Position numbers and translations under genes: made by a program
Shown: piece by piece, positions 23,201 through 32,357 of the stretch
How the letters are laid out: each line of letters begins with the position of its first letter
Position numbering within the stretch: position 1 is the first letter of the stretch
From: Marinicella pacifica
GTDB taxonomy: Bacteria > Pseudomonadota > Gammaproteobacteria > Xanthomonadales > Marinicellaceae
Direction: 5' to 3'
DNA: 64,000 bases
Assembly: GCF_014636635.1 (NCBI RefSeq)
Contig: NZ_BMEO01000002.1
Span: 124,001 to 188,000 of the forward strand
Notes under the pieces: generated by a model
Databases searched by the model: none
What the model saw: the letters and a program-made list of their open reading frames with translations, nothing else
Told to the model about the DNA's origin: nothing

Positions 23201-24888
23201 ACTACTTGTCTTTTATCAGCGTGCTGCTTTAGGGACAACAATCGGCCGGTGATGTCATCACAATCTACATCAGCTAAAAAACCTGTCAAATTATCTTCAA
23301 TGCGGTTTTTTAAAGCCCCCACACGCGTTGCTAATACCGGAATACCCAGCATTTGAAGTTCACTCAATACATAGCTGAAAGTTTCAGAGACACTAGCGGG
23401 CATTAAGGCCAGTTGTGGTGACTGTTTCTCAAGTATCGCAGGTAATTGCAAGCGCTGGTAATTTTTAATAAGCTGAACATTGTCATATTGCTTAAAATCA
23501 TCACCATCATCACCGCTACCCAATAACAACCAATGAATATCAGCCAATTTTTTTTGGGCAATGATTTGTTGAAGTAATTGTTTGCCTTTGCCCGTAATTA
23601 AACGACCTAAAACTAAAACTGTGAACGGTTTTTTATCGACTTGATAATCAATGGCTTTAAACTGAGACACACCATGAGGAATAACCACTGCTTTTTCATA
23701 ACACTGACTGTGAGGTAGTTTCTTTAGATTATCAATGACCGATTGATCAGGTGCCACAATGTGCACCTTTTTATTAGATAGTTTTTGATTTATGGCTTGT
23801 TGCCAAGCTTTGACTTCTGCCTGGTCAACGTCACCAAAAGGTGTACCTTCACTCGCTAACAATGCCCCCCTTAGCTCATCTTCACCAATGCCATCAGCAT
23901 CTAAACGGGCATCCAGCCCCGGCCAGTGAGGGAAGTAGTCATGCAACACCCGAATTGTGGGTAACCCGGTGCTGAGACAATCCAAAGAATGACCAATTAA
24001 GGATGAAACCACCACCCCAGCAATGTCATAATTAAGAAGTATCTTATTCAGCCTGTCTCGATACAATTTATGACTGATTGAAACAGCTTCTATACTCGGA
24101 GTTAGTTCAAACTGGCTGACGAGTAAACCATCACAACCACCATAATAAAGACTAAACTTTTCTCCATAACGCTGGCGATAAAATTCGCCTTCACTAACCA
24201 ATACAAAGTGATTATGACAACCATCCGAGGCGATATAGTCCTCGACCCATTGATGAATACCACCGCCCCAATCCATGATGATATGTAACAAATTCGGTTT
24301 ATCATTCAATAAAGGATAATTTTTTTCAGGTGAAAAATCAGCGCTTTGTTTTAAAATTTGCCATTGGATGGCGGCCATCGGATGGGCTGGCAGTGGATGC
24401 TGATCACCAATATCAGGCGCCGGTGTTAACAATGAGACCTCATCCGATTGTGCCAATAAGTTGGTCGTGACATGAACCATGTCCAGTGACAGCAGTTTAT
24501 TTATATCGGTTAACGCCAATAGAGCGGGATTATATTTATTGGATAAATAAGTTTGCGATGGTGCTAAAACACTGAGCATGGCATCCAGTTCAATGGCAGA
24601 ACCTTTAAACGCATGGTCAGAGGGCAAGGGAGAAAGCAGATAATCTTCAGTGGTTAAGGCAGTCACCGCCGATACCGATTTGTCACTGAACGGCGCCAAT
24701 AATCGTTGCTGCCAATAATCGGGCAAGATGGTATCAGCATTGATTAAAATAACCGCCGAGCCGGAACAATGACGCTCAATCCATGCCACCAAATCAGCAT
24801 TAATTTCAGTCGCAAGGCATCGATAGTCCTCACCAGTCGTTTGCTCTTCACGACTGTTGTAATAAACAACATTAAACTGTTTCATCAT
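20248..24888 (-). CDS. Giant multi-domain glycosyltransferase (GT-A fragment, GT4, heptad coiled coil, GT2, GT4)
   Basis: 1546 residues. Residues 1-190 look like the end of a GT2-type fold (ILINADTILPDYW). About 200-590 is a GT4 (GT-B) unit with VLVLGRLITGKGKQLL near 426 and SETFSYVLSELQMLGIPVLA near 500. About 615-850 is a coiled coil: six Trp residues in EKTxWAxxLDQ units at about 637-728, spaced 14, 21, 14, 21 and 21 residues, all multiples of seven. About 915-1150 is a GT2 domain with VSVIIPVYNH, VVDDCSTDD and FLNNDTEV. About 1160-1546 is a second GT4-like unit (FIGGYQHTPNVDGICWF, FGAGVKGKVNMSMSYGQPVV). It is cytoplasmic by sequence (no membrane helix). Expected to build or cap a surface polysaccharide; acceptor and sugars are unknown. 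A terminator-like hairpin separates it from the gene upstream. Confidence 0.88.
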   Translation of the reverse strand: MMKQFNVVYYNSREEQTTGEDYRCLATEINADLVAWIERHCSGSAVILINADTILPDYWQQRLLAPFSDKSVSAVTALTTEDYLLSPLPSDHAFKGSAIELDAMLSVLAPSQTYLSNKYNPALLALTDINKLLSLDMVHVTTNLLAQSDEVSLLTPAPDIGDQHPLPAHPMAAIQWQILKQSADFSPEKNYPLLNDKPNLLHIIMDWGGGIHQWVEDYIASDGCHNHFVLVSEGEFYRQRYGEKFSLYYGGCDGLLVSQFELTPSIEAVSISHKLYRDRLNKILLNYDIAGVVVSSLIGHSLDCLSTGLPTIRVLHDYFPHWPGLDARLDADGIGEDELRGALLASEGTPFGDVDQAEVKAWQQAINQKLSNKKVHIVAPDQSVIDNLKKLPHSQCYEKAVVIPHGVSQFKAIDYQVDKKPFTVLVLGRLITGKGKQLLQQIIAQKKLADIHWLLLGSGDDGDDFKQYDNVQLIKNYQRLQLPAILEKQSPQLALMPASVSETFSYVLSELQMLGIPVLATRVGALKNRIEDNLTGFLADVDCDDITGRLLSLKQHADKRQVVHKNLLTLSVKSLSEMNADYQSLWGTVKTAKPAYKYEGIISINIHAERLLHLSRRLNELLQFNNHLQIDLNEKTQWANKLDQELKEKNNWAKKLNQQIKSLESDLKERTSWARNLDQELEEKTNWTVKLDQQVATLENDLKERTQWAKNLDGEVQSLQNELKEKTTWAKNLDQHVAHLTKNLKFARNDNEALQHQLEVSQQVHEQSIQVLSTQIDNLHVNLNELSDRFNQVKSELSQAQEINAQQLHQQQIITQERDQARDLVDQIMRSRSWRLTRPLRGAARLVRRVKNKFIYRFKQITGMPKRLINSLKTRGFRATWQLAKSKLGQQQKTSTNKAKALASDFRPLHLSTTKQPVVSVIIPVYNHYRHTYHCLRSIADITDQTPFEVIVVDDCSTDDTRQLIKDVAGIRYHRQAQNGGFIRSCNQGAQLAQGDYLLFLNNDTEVRDHWLDSLVETFAQHSHVGLVGSQLRYPDGRLQEAGGIVFSDASGWNYGRLESPDQPEVNHVRAVSYCSGASIMVPTALFKKLGCFDERYVPAYYEDTDLAFAVRASGLRVLYQPHSRVIHFEGISSGTDVSSGVKKYQVINQQKFADKWKDALRHQPAPGSAIELARFQESKPRILIVDACTPTPDQDSGSLRMINMIQILMELNYHVSFMPENMAYFGDYTAQLQNLGVECVYAPKYSSPVDYLENKGRYFEVVILSRYYVAQPLLKALKDYAPKARLWFDTVDLHYLREQRMAELAADKSALKVAGHTKSKELAVAKACDLTLVVSPYEQAVLGREMPELNVAVLSNIHEIYGCHKNYRQRRDIVFIGGYQHTPNVDGICWFVSDIWPKIQAELPDAVLHIVGSKAPDKVKELGQKAGIEFHGFVEDIAPMMTNIRIAVAPLRFGAGVKGKVNMSMSYGQPVVGTTVAVEGMFTRHGEDVLMADDAEEFAREVIRLYQDEELWNRLSKGGLDNVRHYFSFEAAKNVLAGLLQVPAE

Positions 24889-24924
24889 GCGCGCATTCTA
24901 CCAAAAGTGATGGCTTTATTTGGA

Positions 24925-24957
24925 AATAAAAAAGCCCCGAAACAAAGTCGGGGCTTT
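24925..24957 (-). terminator. Rho-independent terminator
   Basis: Perfect 10-bp stem AAAGCCCCGA / TCGGGGCTTT at 24931-24957 with a 7-base loop. On the minus strand it is followed by a run of six U residues. It ends the gene at 24981-25745 and insulates the large glycosyltransferase downstream, whose start is only 36 bases further. Confidence 0.88.
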
Positions 24958-24980
24958 ATAAAAATACTCAAAAGGGCGTT

Positions 24981-25745
24981 TTAGAACATTTCTTTGGGTA
25001 ATTCTTGTTGTTTATAACCTTCGGGAACCGTTAACAGTGCCGCATCGATATCACCGTTATCGACGTCCATTAATATACCGGTCTGACCAGCGTCTTTAAA
25101 ATAAACAGGTAAAACTTCACCAATGGCGGCAAAATTCATGCTGTTGTCCTGGCCAAATTGTGAAGCCATTTTTTCGGCAATTTTCATGAACTTAGAGATT
25201 ACTGCATATTCAGCCGGAGCCACATCCAGTTTGCCGTACTCGGTGACACAAAAGCTACCACTGCTTTGACCTTCAACAGTTTTTACCACTACATCGCAGT
25301 TGTAGCCGTTGTACTCCTTACTGTCGCCACTTTTCTTGTAAACCGGAGCCGCCGCTTGTTTGGGCATTTGATTTTTAATCATGGATTCCATCATGCCACG
25401 CATTTGTTCACGCTGGGCTTCAGGGATATTGGCCATTTGTTTTTCAATCATACGATCCATCATGGCAGAGACATCGGATAACGCCTCAATTTCCTTTTCA
25501 CCAAAGACCATGAAGCTTTTTTCATCATGATTAACCACAACGAACTCAGTTTTATTGCCGTTAAAAATAACATCGGTATTGGTCTCATCATTGGTGGATA
25601 CCTTGACCACATCCGGTGTTAACATCATGCGGGTGGTTTCCTGGCCCTGATCATTACCATAAATGAGCGTGGTGTCCGCAAAAGCACTGCCGGCTACCAT
25701 CGTACCGGCCGCAAATAATGTTAAAAATTGCTTTTTCATGCGCAT
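24981..25745 (-). CDS. Periplasmic protein of unknown function (DUF4412-like)
   Basis: 254 residues with signal peptide KKQFLTLFAAGTMVAGSAFA. The mature part begins DTTLIYGNDQGQETTRMM, then a Met-rich helical stretch at about 94-128 (MMDRMIEKQMANIPEAQREQ, MRGMMESMIKNQM), two Cys in NGYNCDVVV and SGSFCVTEYG that could pair, and a C-terminal VPEGYKQQELP. The overall shape, with a probable disulfide around GYNC and a closing P-x-GY, recalls DUF4412-type proteins, but I give this only as a resemblance. It stands alone between its own terminator and the divergent PBP1B gene. A start two codons in (MKKQF) is equally likely. Confidence 0.7.
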   Translation of the reverse strand: MRMKKQFLTLFAAGTMVAGSAFADTTLIYGNDQGQETTRMMLTPDVVKVSTNDETNTDVIFNGNKTEFVVVNHDEKSFMVFGEKEIEALSDVSAMMDRMIEKQMANIPEAQREQMRGMMESMIKNQMPKQAAAPVYKKSGDSKEYNGYNCDVVVKTVEGQSSGSFCVTEYGKLDVAPAEYAVISKFMKIAEKMASQFGQDNSMNFAAIGEVLPVYFKDAGQTGILMDVDNGDIDAALLTVPEGYKQQELPKEMF

Positions 25746-25802
25746 ATATTTTCCTCGTTAAATTGATAATCCGCTTTATTGTACTCACAAGGCTTTAATC
25801 TC

Positions 25803-27887
25803 GTGTTAATATTTTGCCTTATTTTTTGTGACTTGACCCACATTTTGACAAAACCCAAACGACAACTTAAATTTTGGCTGTTACGCAGCCTGCTGTTTTT
25901 AACCGGTATGGGCTTCGGACTGATTGCACCCTGGTATGCCTATATCAATCATGTCACCACCACCATAGCCGAGGATACTTTTGAAGTGCCTTCGGTGATT
26001 TATGCCCGTGCCCTGGAATTATACCCCGGTCGCAGACTCTCGGCCGCTGCGTTAAATTATGAACTGGATTTATTGGGTTATCAGCCGGTTCAAGCACCCC
26101 CAAAAATTGGTCAATACAGGCAACAAGGCGCACGCTATGAAATTCACACGAAAGGATTTTTATTTCCGGACGGTACGGAACAACCCACCCGCATCCAATT
26201 AACCCTGAACAACCAACATATCGCCACCGCAGAACCGGCCCTGGCTCGCTTGGAACCAAAAATTATCGGTCACTTTTTTAATCAGGATTTTGAGAGTCGG
26301 CGTCCCATAGCACTCGATGAAATACCCGACACCCTGGTGATGGGCTTACAAGCGGTGGAAGACCGCGAATTCAAACATCACCATGGCGTGTCCTGGTCAG
26401 GGATTGCCCGTGCTGCGTTTAAAAACCTAATGGCCGGCGGTATTGTTCAGGGCGGTAGCACCCTGACACAACAACTGGTGAAAAATAAACTACATTACCA
26501 CGAACAAACGTTTTTGCGCAAACTACACGAATTACTGGCCGCCACCTTATTAGAAAATAAATTGGATAAGCATGAAATTCTGGCCATGTATTTCAACGAA
26601 ATTTACTGGGGGCAAAACGGCCGGGTGGCGATACACGGCCTTGTCGAAGCCGCCCGGTTTTATTTTGCCAAAAATGTCAACCAGCTCACGATTGCTGAAC
26701 AAGCCACCTTAATCGGTTTAATCAAAGGGCCGTCATGGCACAACCCCTATAAACACCCCAAACGTGCCACCCAACGGCGCAACGTGGTGCTCAACAGCTG
26801 GTTAGAAACCGGTATTATTGATGACAAAACCCATCAAAAAGCCAAAAACACACCTTTGAAATTATCCCAAAGCCGTCAGATCAAAGGGGATTACGATAAT
26901 TACATTGACGTCGTTAAACGCCAGATTCGCGACCGTTTTTCAAGCGATGAGCTTAAACAAAAAGGTCTGCGAATATTCACCCATCTGGATCCTTACATCC
27001 AATACCGCACCAGTCAAACCGCGCATAAAACCGATCAGTGGTTGTCTGATCAGCTGGAAACCGCCATCGTTGTCAGCAGCAGTCAAACAGGCGGCTTGTT
27101 GGCACTGACCGGCTCCAAAAACCCACGTTCGCAATACAACCGTGCGCTACTGGCCAAGCGTCAAATCGGCTCACTCATTAAACCGTTTATTTATCTGGCG
27201 GCTTTAGAAACCATGCCCGGCTTTGACTTAAACACCGAATTGCATGACGGCCCCATAAGTATCCGGACACCGCAAGGTCCCTGGCAGCCTGAAAACTGGG
27301 ATAATCTGGGGCTGGGCGACATCACCGCCATGGAAGCGCTGGTGCAATCGCGAAATCAAGCCACCGTCGATCTGGGCGTTAAAATCGGACTCGACAGACT
27401 GCTTACATTTTTAAATAAACTGGGCCTCAACATTCAACACAATGCGCATCCAGCTCTATTCTTGGGTGCCCTGGAACTCACCCCTTTTGAAGTCCAGCAC
27501 CTCTTCAGTCTGTTTGCTTCACGTGGCAACACCAGCCACATCAACGCCATCATCAATATCACCGACCAAGATAACCAAACCCTGTCACGCGCCGTGCAAC
27601 CCCGCAAACAACAACTCAGCGTTGCCAACATTGACACCATTAACACGGCGCTCAATGCCATCACCACCCGCGGCACCGCCCGCCGACTCACCACCACTTT
27701 TAATCTGCCCAAACCCCTGTTCGGCAAAACCGGCACCACCAACAACGGTCGCGACAGCTGGTTCTCAGGCTTCAACCAGGATTACCTCATGACCGTCTGG
27801 GTCGGCCGCGATGACAACAAACCCACCCCCTACACCGGCAGCAACGGCGCCCTGATTCTGTGGGCGAATTTGTTTAAAAACTTGTAA
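25803..27887 (+). CDS. mrcB: Penicillin-binding protein 1B (bifunctional glycosyltransferase/transpeptidase)
   Basis: Class A PBP that polymerises and cross-links peptidoglycan. One N-terminal membrane helix (FWLLRSLLFLTGMGFGLIAP), a UB2H-like segment (PSVIYARALELYPGRRLS), GT51 with AVEDREFKHHHGVSWSGIAR and GGSTLTQQLVKN, and a transpeptidase with SxxK in IGSLIKPF, SxN in SRN and KTGT in FGKTGTTNNG. The UB2H segment points to PBP1B rather than 1A. It is shorter than E. coli PBP1B (about 700 versus 844 residues), lacking the long tails. The frame opens at a TTG at 25779; I prefer GTG 25803 because AAGG lies 10 bases before it, but TTG at 25833 or 25845 is possible. Confidence 0.92.
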   Translation: MLIFCLIFCDLTHILTKPKRQLKFWLLRSLLFLTGMGFGLIAPWYAYINHVTTTIAEDTFEVPSVIYARALELYPGRRLSAAALNYELDLLGYQPVQAPPKIGQYRQQGARYEIHTKGFLFPDGTEQPTRIQLTLNNQHIATAEPALARLEPKIIGHFFNQDFESRRPIALDEIPDTLVMGLQAVEDREFKHHHGVSWSGIARAAFKNLMAGGIVQGGSTLTQQLVKNKLHYHEQTFLRKLHELLAATLLENKLDKHEILAMYFNEIYWGQNGRVAIHGLVEAARFYFAKNVNQLTIAEQATLIGLIKGPSWHNPYKHPKRATQRRNVVLNSWLETGIIDDKTHQKAKNTPLKLSQSRQIKGDYDNYIDVVKRQIRDRFSSDELKQKGLRIFTHLDPYIQYRTSQTAHKTDQWLSDQLETAIVVSSSQTGGLLALTGSKNPRSQYNRALLAKRQIGSLIKPFIYLAALETMPGFDLNTELHDGPISIRTPQGPWQPENWDNLGLGDITAMEALVQSRNQATVDLGVKIGLDRLLTFLNKLGLNIQHNAHPALFLGALELTPFEVQHLFSLFASRGNTSHINAIINITDQDNQTLSRAVQPRKQQLSVANIDTINTALNAITTRGTARRLTTTFNLPKPLFGKTGTTNNGRDSWFSGFNQDYLMTVWVGRDDNKPTPYTGSNGALILWANLFKNL

Positions 27888-27933
27888 TTAAAATTCTACT
27901 CAACACCTCAATCGCTGCAACGTCTTCGGGCTT

Positions 27934-27983
27934 GGCAGCTACCGCGTCCCTGCTATCGCTGCAGACTTACGTCGTGTAAGCCA
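27934..27983 (-). repeat. Inverted solitary copy of the 47-bp repeat family
   Basis: Read on the minus strand, GCTTACACGACGTAAGTCTG then CAGCGATAGCAGGGACGCGG then TAGCTGCC. It matches the tandem unit at 48931-49047 with a few substitutions and one inserted G. It sits in the 194-base gap between PBP1B and the TPR gene, where nothing else is seen. Confidence 0.75.
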
Positions 27984-28081
27984 CCCGGAGGCCTATGATA
28001 AATAAAAAATATAAACCCCAAGCCATAACAAATCCCCCTGAAATTCGTTAAACTATCGACCTTACAGTCTTCCCAGCCAGT

Positions 28082-28546
28082 ATGAACAAACTAATTAAAG
28101 TCACCGGTCTTATCATCGCTGTTTTCTTGCTCAGCCACTGCAGCCAACGGCAGGATAGCAGCAAGGCAGAGGTTAAAGACCTCAGCGAACAACCGCGTAT
28201 CACCGGTCAAAACGAAGCACCGGATTCGGTAAGACCCTTGCTACAAAAAGCCGATCTGGCCCTGCGTGAAGGCTTAACCACAAAAGCCATCAATCACCTA
28301 CAACGGGCCTTGCAAATCAGCCCGGCCACCGCGGAAATCCAACAACGTCTTGCCGAAGCCTACCTCGCCGATGGCCGTTATCGCCAGGCCGCCTATTGGG
28401 CCGACATCGTGGTGAGTACCGGTCCCAAGTCTGAACCTTTATGCAGACAATCCAGACAAACCCTGGCACTGGCTGCAGAAGCCATGGGTGATTTACCCAC
28501 TCAGGCACAGGCTTTGGCTGCGCTTAACGATTGCTTACAGCCTTGA
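28082..28546 (+). CDS. Exported TPR protein, possible lipoprotein
   Basis: 154 residues. A hydrophobic N-terminus (LIKVTGLIIAVFLLSHCSQ) could be a lipoprotein signal, but the residue before Cys is His, atypical for a lipobox. After a polar linker there are two to three TPR-like helices pairs (LLQKADLALREGLTTKAINH, LQRALQISPATAEIQQRLAE, AYLADGRYRQAAYWADIVV). Its stop overlaps the yoaA start (TGATG), so it is coupled to the helicase gene. TPR proteins of this kind are assembly or scaffold factors; the partner is unknown. Confidence 0.75.
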   Translation: MNKLIKVTGLIIAVFLLSHCSQRQDSSKAEVKDLSEQPRITGQNEAPDSVRPLLQKADLALREGLTTKAINHLQRALQISPATAEIQQRLAEAYLADGRYRQAAYWADIVVSTGPKSEPLCRQSRQTLALAAEAMGDLPTQAQALAALNDCLQP

Positions 28547-30468
28547 TGGACATTGAACACGTCCTGGGCGCAGAGGGCTTATTGGCACAAGCCATGGAGG
28601 ATTTTCAGCCGCGCCAAACCCAACTCGATTTGGCCCAGACCATTGCCGATGTCATTGCCGATAACCAAACCCTGATTGCCGAAGCCGGCACCGGCACGGG
28701 TAAAACCTTTGCTTATTTAGTGCCGGCTTTATTGTCCGGTAAAAAAACCATCATCTCCACCGGCACCAAAAACCTGCAGGAACAATTATTCAATAAAGAC
28801 ATACCGTTTTTGTTGTCACACCTTGAATTCAAACACAAACCAAAAATCCGTTTACTTAAAGGACGTAATAACTACCTGTGCCATTACCGCTACCAGCAAT
28901 CTCTGCATAAAGCCGTGTCACGCTATCCTGCTAACCAGTCCCTGTACCGGGTATTGCCACAATGGATTGAACAGACAAACACCGGTGATCTGGTGGAACT
29001 CAGCGATGAACTGAACAACAGCATCGCCCGTCATGAAATCACCTCCACCGCCGAAAACTGCCTGGGCAAAGACTGTGCTTTTTACAACGACTGTTTTGTT
29101 TATCGCGCCCGAAACCGCGCTCTGAATGCGGATGTATTGGTGATTAATCACCATTTATTGCTCGCTGACATGGCCTTAAAAGAAGACGGCTTTGGCGAGC
29201 TGCTACCCCATGCAGAAGTGATTGTTATTGATGAATCCCACCAACTATCCGGCATCGCCGAACGCTTTTTCAGCCAGAACATCACCAGCCGCCAATGCAA
29301 AGACCTGCTGACCGACATCAAAACCGCTGTCGGCGACGTCAAAGGTGGCTTCCATGCCATTCAGGAAGCCTATTTTGATTTTGACATCAGCCTTAAAAAA
29401 ACCCAAAGCGCCCTGGTGTCACTGGATAATCGCCGTTCCATGGAAGAATTGCTCAACAACGAAGACATTCACAACGAACTCCGGCAATTCGAACAAAACG
29501 GCCATGATTTACTCAATGCCTTAGAACCCATGGTCGCTGCCGACAAAGCCGTGGAACAAGGCTACCTGAGACTCGCCGCCTTATTGGATTTACTTAAAGA
29601 CATGATGACCACCGATGACAGCGACCATGTTTACTGGTACGAAGCCGACAACAACCGCTTCGCCTTGCACAAATCACCTTTAGATGTGTCCGGTCCATTA
29701 AGCCGTTTTAAAGCCAAAATAGACGCCGCCTGGATCATGACCTCCGCCACCATCACCGTCAATCAGCGCTTTGATCATTTCCAAAACCAAACCGGCTTTA
29801 ACGACGCCCAAACCCTGTTTGTTGACAGCCCCTTTAACTACCGTCAACAAGCCCGGCTTTTACTACCCGAACCCGGCAGCCTACCCGAACCGAATCACTT
29901 TAATTACAACAACGAACTGTTCCAATACCTGCGCCCCATCATCGAAAATATCCCCGGCGGTATATTCTTCCTATTCACCGCAAAAAAGAACCGCGAAGCC
30001 GCCAAAGCCTTCTTTGAACACAGTAACCTGGCACGCAACCTCTACGTCCAAAACGACAGCAACAGCGCACAAATCTTAGAAGAATTCAGAAACGACGGCA
30101 ACGGCTTGTTACTCGGTACCTACAGTTTCTGGGAAGGCGTTGATGTCAGCGGCACCGGCCTCAGCTGTGTCATCATCGACCGCATCCCCTTCCTGCACCC
30201 CGACGACCCCATCCAAAAAGCCAAAGAAAACCACCTCAAAAACCAGGGCAAACACCCCTTCAAAGAACTGCAAATCCCCCACGCAACCCTCACCCTAAAA
30301 CAAGGCTCCGGCCGCCTCATCCGCGGCGAAACCGACCACGGCCTATTAATCCTCTGCGACCCACGATTCAAATCCAAACCCTACGGCCAAATTCTGCTAA
30401 AATCACTCCCTGAAATCCCGCAAATTGATTCTCAGGATGATGCGATTAGGTTTATGGGAAAAAAATAA
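28546..30468 (+). CDS. yoaA: ATP-dependent helicase YoaA (DinG/XPD-like, Fe-S)
   Basis: 640 residues from the ATG at 28546. SF2 XPD/DinG-type 5'-3' DNA helicase. Walker A EAGTGTGKT at about 46-54; Fe-S cysteines at Cys112 (LCHYR), Cys172, Cys177 and Cys183 (NCLGKDCAFYNDC); DESH box at 229-232 (VIVIDESHQL); TSATI (Ia-like), GTYSFWEGVDVSG and QGSGRLIRGETDHG (VI). Length and the four-Cys spacing fit YoaA, which works with HolC in damage tolerance, rather than the longer DinG. It marks the left edge of the A+T-rich island. Confidence 0.92.
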   Translation: MDIEHVLGAEGLLAQAMEDFQPRQTQLDLAQTIADVIADNQTLIAEAGTGTGKTFAYLVPALLSGKKTIISTGTKNLQEQLFNKDIPFLLSHLEFKHKPKIRLLKGRNNYLCHYRYQQSLHKAVSRYPANQSLYRVLPQWIEQTNTGDLVELSDELNNSIARHEITSTAENCLGKDCAFYNDCFVYRARNRALNADVLVINHHLLLADMALKEDGFGELLPHAEVIVIDESHQLSGIAERFFSQNITSRQCKDLLTDIKTAVGDVKGGFHAIQEAYFDFDISLKKTQSALVSLDNRRSMEELLNNEDIHNELRQFEQNGHDLLNALEPMVAADKAVEQGYLRLAALLDLLKDMMTTDDSDHVYWYEADNNRFALHKSPLDVSGPLSRFKAKIDAAWIMTSATITVNQRFDHFQNQTGFNDAQTLFVDSPFNYRQQARLLLPEPGSLPEPNHFNYNNELFQYLRPIIENIPGGIFFLFTAKKNREAAKAFFEHSNLARNLYVQNDSNSAQILEEFRNDGNGLLLGTYSFWEGVDVSGTGLSCVIIDRIPFLHPDDPIQKAKENHLKNQGKHPFKELQIPHATLTLKQGSGRLIRGETDHGLLILCDPRFKSKPYGQILLKSLPEIPQIDSQDDAIRFMGKK

Positions 30469-30614
30469 TTTTCTATCTCAGTCTTGCGAACACACTCTGT
30501 TAGATACTTAATAATAGACATTTCAAAAAAATCAAACTATAAGGTGTTTTAATTATTTCTTTTGGCCTTTAGGGGTAGTCGCTATTAGCTTATTATTTGG
30601 GAATAGGCATATTT

Positions 30615-31436
30615 TTATAGTTTTTCATAAAAATTGAAGTCATTTTGTATAGTCTGATAGATCTCCTTACTTTTAGCCTGATTAATTTTTATGGTTGTGT
30701 TCATTGGAAAAAACCATTTTCTAGCTAATTGAAAAGGAATGATTTTTTTAAAAAATTTAAACATGCCTAATCTGATTGAATACAACTTTATTTTTTTTTG
30801 ATCCGTTCTAATTCCGGGTGTTCTAAATCCTGCCCCGTGATGGTATATCAATTGATCATAGACTCCAAATAGTACTGGGTGATAAGAGTGAATGTTTGAC
30901 CTGTTTAATTTATACCATGAAACATTATTCTTATTTAATTTTGATAGCATAGTTCCACCTACATCAGCCACTTTCTGCCCATTATTATTAATCCAAGTAG
31001 TATTTCCTGGCTTCCAGTCACCTTGGATTTGTTTCCAGAACTTAATTTTTGTTATACAAAAGCATGGGTGCGGTTGTATGTCCCCACAATTATCTAAGCG
31101 TTGAATTGCTGCCAATGGTGAATCTCGCATAACCTTCTCTTTAAATTCTGTAATGTCTGAAATTGGGAATGCGTCTCCATCTAAAAACATTAAAAAATCT
31201 TCTTCATCGTCAGCAGCAAAGCTAGCAATATCAGCTAAAATATTGAGTTTAATCGCATGTTGTTTTATGTTTTCATTAGAACAATAATAGTATTTTTTCA
31301 TATGCTTTTTAGTTTGGGGCACATGATTCAAAAAAGCATAGACTCTAAAAGGCTCACTTATGAAATGATTCAGGTACTTTAGTTGAATATCAATCCATTT
31401 ATCCGATTTCCAGTGAATAGTAAGAATGTGTATCAT
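30615..31436 (-). CDS. Putative glycosyltransferase, DGDAFP family (paralog A)
   Basis: 273 residues, no signal peptide. It starts MIHILTIHWKSDKWIDIQLK and carries MFLDGDAFPISD, a DxD-like motif expected to bind a metal and nucleotide sugar in GT-A enzymes, then IQPHPCFCITKIKFWKQIQG, VADVGGTML and YHHGAGFRTPG. Almost every one of these blocks recurs in the gene at 34998, so the two are paralogs of one family. I do not recognise a named family; the GT call rests on the DGD motif, the size and the setting. A+T-rich like its neighbours. It diverges from the methyltransferase gene at 31455. Confidence 0.6.
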   Translation of the reverse strand: MIHILTIHWKSDKWIDIQLKYLNHFISEPFRVYAFLNHVPQTKKHMKKYYYCSNENIKQHAIKLNILADIASFAADDEEDFLMFLDGDAFPISDITEFKEKVMRDSPLAAIQRLDNCGDIQPHPCFCITKIKFWKQIQGDWKPGNTTWINNNGQKVADVGGTMLSKLNKNNVSWYKLNRSNIHSYHPVLFGVYDQLIYHHGAGFRTPGIRTDQKKIKLYSIRLGMFKFFKKIIPFQLARKWFFPMNTTIKINQAKSKEIYQTIQNDFNFYEKL

Positions 31437-31454
31437 TTAATAATGGCTAAATAA

Positions 31455-32315
31455 TTGCATAAAGTAAAATCTTATCATGTTTTGTTCTTAAAATTTCGGT
31501 CATATAATACCAAATATACATGGTTTAATAGGTTAGATAAGTTAGAATACTGGAATCAGATTTTTGTTTTAATAGGTATAAAATTGAATTATTTTTCTCA
31601 CAGAAGGAAATTGTTGCCATTTTTGGCAAAACAACTCAAAGTCAAACATTATCTTGAAATAGGGGTTAAAGGAGGTAAAACATTTCTGCCCATAAGGGTA
31701 AGAAACAAGTATGCAGTTGATCCTGTTTTTAGAATTAAAAATTCTTACAAAAGAAAGCAAATTTTTAAATACCCTTTCAACCTTTTTGCTCAATATTATG
31801 AATGCACCAGTGATGAGTTTTTTGCAAAACAAGCAGATAATATTTTTTCTAAAAAGTTTTTAGACATGGCTTTTATTGATGGTTTACATACCTTTAAACA
31901 ATCTTATCAAGATATTATCAATACCTTACCTTATTTAAAAACATCAGGGATTATGATTGTTCATGATTGCAGCCCTCATTCAAGTGCTGCAGCATATCCT
32001 GCCTCATCAATAGCAGAAGTTAAACAGATCAATCCCCCAGGGTTTGACGGTTTATGGAGTGGTGATGTTTGGAAAGTCGTACCTAAATTAAAGCTAAATT
32101 ACCCAGAGTTGTCGATTTTTGTGATTGACCAGGATAGCGGTCTAGCAATAATCAGTAAAAAACCACTGATTTCAAAGAATAAGTATAACGACTCGGTTAA
32201 CTATTCCGATGAAGATATTGATAATTGGGACTATAGTTATCTTGAAAACAATAGACATGTGTTGTTGAATATAATCAATGATGAACAGGAACTGATTAAA
32301 GCATTCTCAAACTAA
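31455..32315 (+). CDS. Class I SAM-dependent methyltransferase
   Basis: 286 residues from a TTG; the true start is uncertain because the first 50 residues are poorly conserved and no clear ribosome site is seen. The Rossmann core starts at about residue 60: YLEIGVKGGKTF (motif I, SAM binding), YAVDPVF (acidic residue of motif II), MAFIDGLHTFKQSYQDI (motif IV, as in Methyltransf_24 proteins), GIMIVHDCSPHS. The IDGLHTFKQS..D pattern is typical of sugar or glycan methyltransferases of this class. Setting suggests methylation of a surface glycan or its terminal sugar. Confidence 0.75.
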   Translation: MHKVKSYHVLFLKFRSYNTKYTWFNRLDKLEYWNQIFVLIGIKLNYFSHRRKLLPFLAKQLKVKHYLEIGVKGGKTFLPIRVRNKYAVDPVFRIKNSYKRKQIFKYPFNLFAQYYECTSDEFFAKQADNIFSKKFLDMAFIDGLHTFKQSYQDIINTLPYLKTSGIMIVHDCSPHSSAAAYPASSIAEVKQINPPGFDGLWSGDVWKVVPKLKLNYPELSIFVIDQDSGLAIISKKPLISKNKYNDSVNYSDEDIDNWDYSYLENNRHVLLNIINDEQELIKAFSN

Positions 32316-32357
32316 TAGAACTTATTCCGAAAATTAATAATTTAAATATAATAAATA

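Noticed and set aside
20248-24888. Artefactual fusion of separate glycosyltransferase genes
   Set aside because: The frame is continuous for 1546 codons, the linker is an ordered heptad coiled coil, and similar multi-domain glycosyltransferases are known.
28082-28140. Firm lipoprotein call for the TPR protein
   Set aside because: The residue before the Cys is His, which does not fit the lipobox, so only a possible lipoprotein is stated.
30469-30614. Attachment site or tRNA at the left edge of the island
   Set aside because: No tRNA-like fold and no direct repeat shared with the right edge near 45885-45968 was found by eye.
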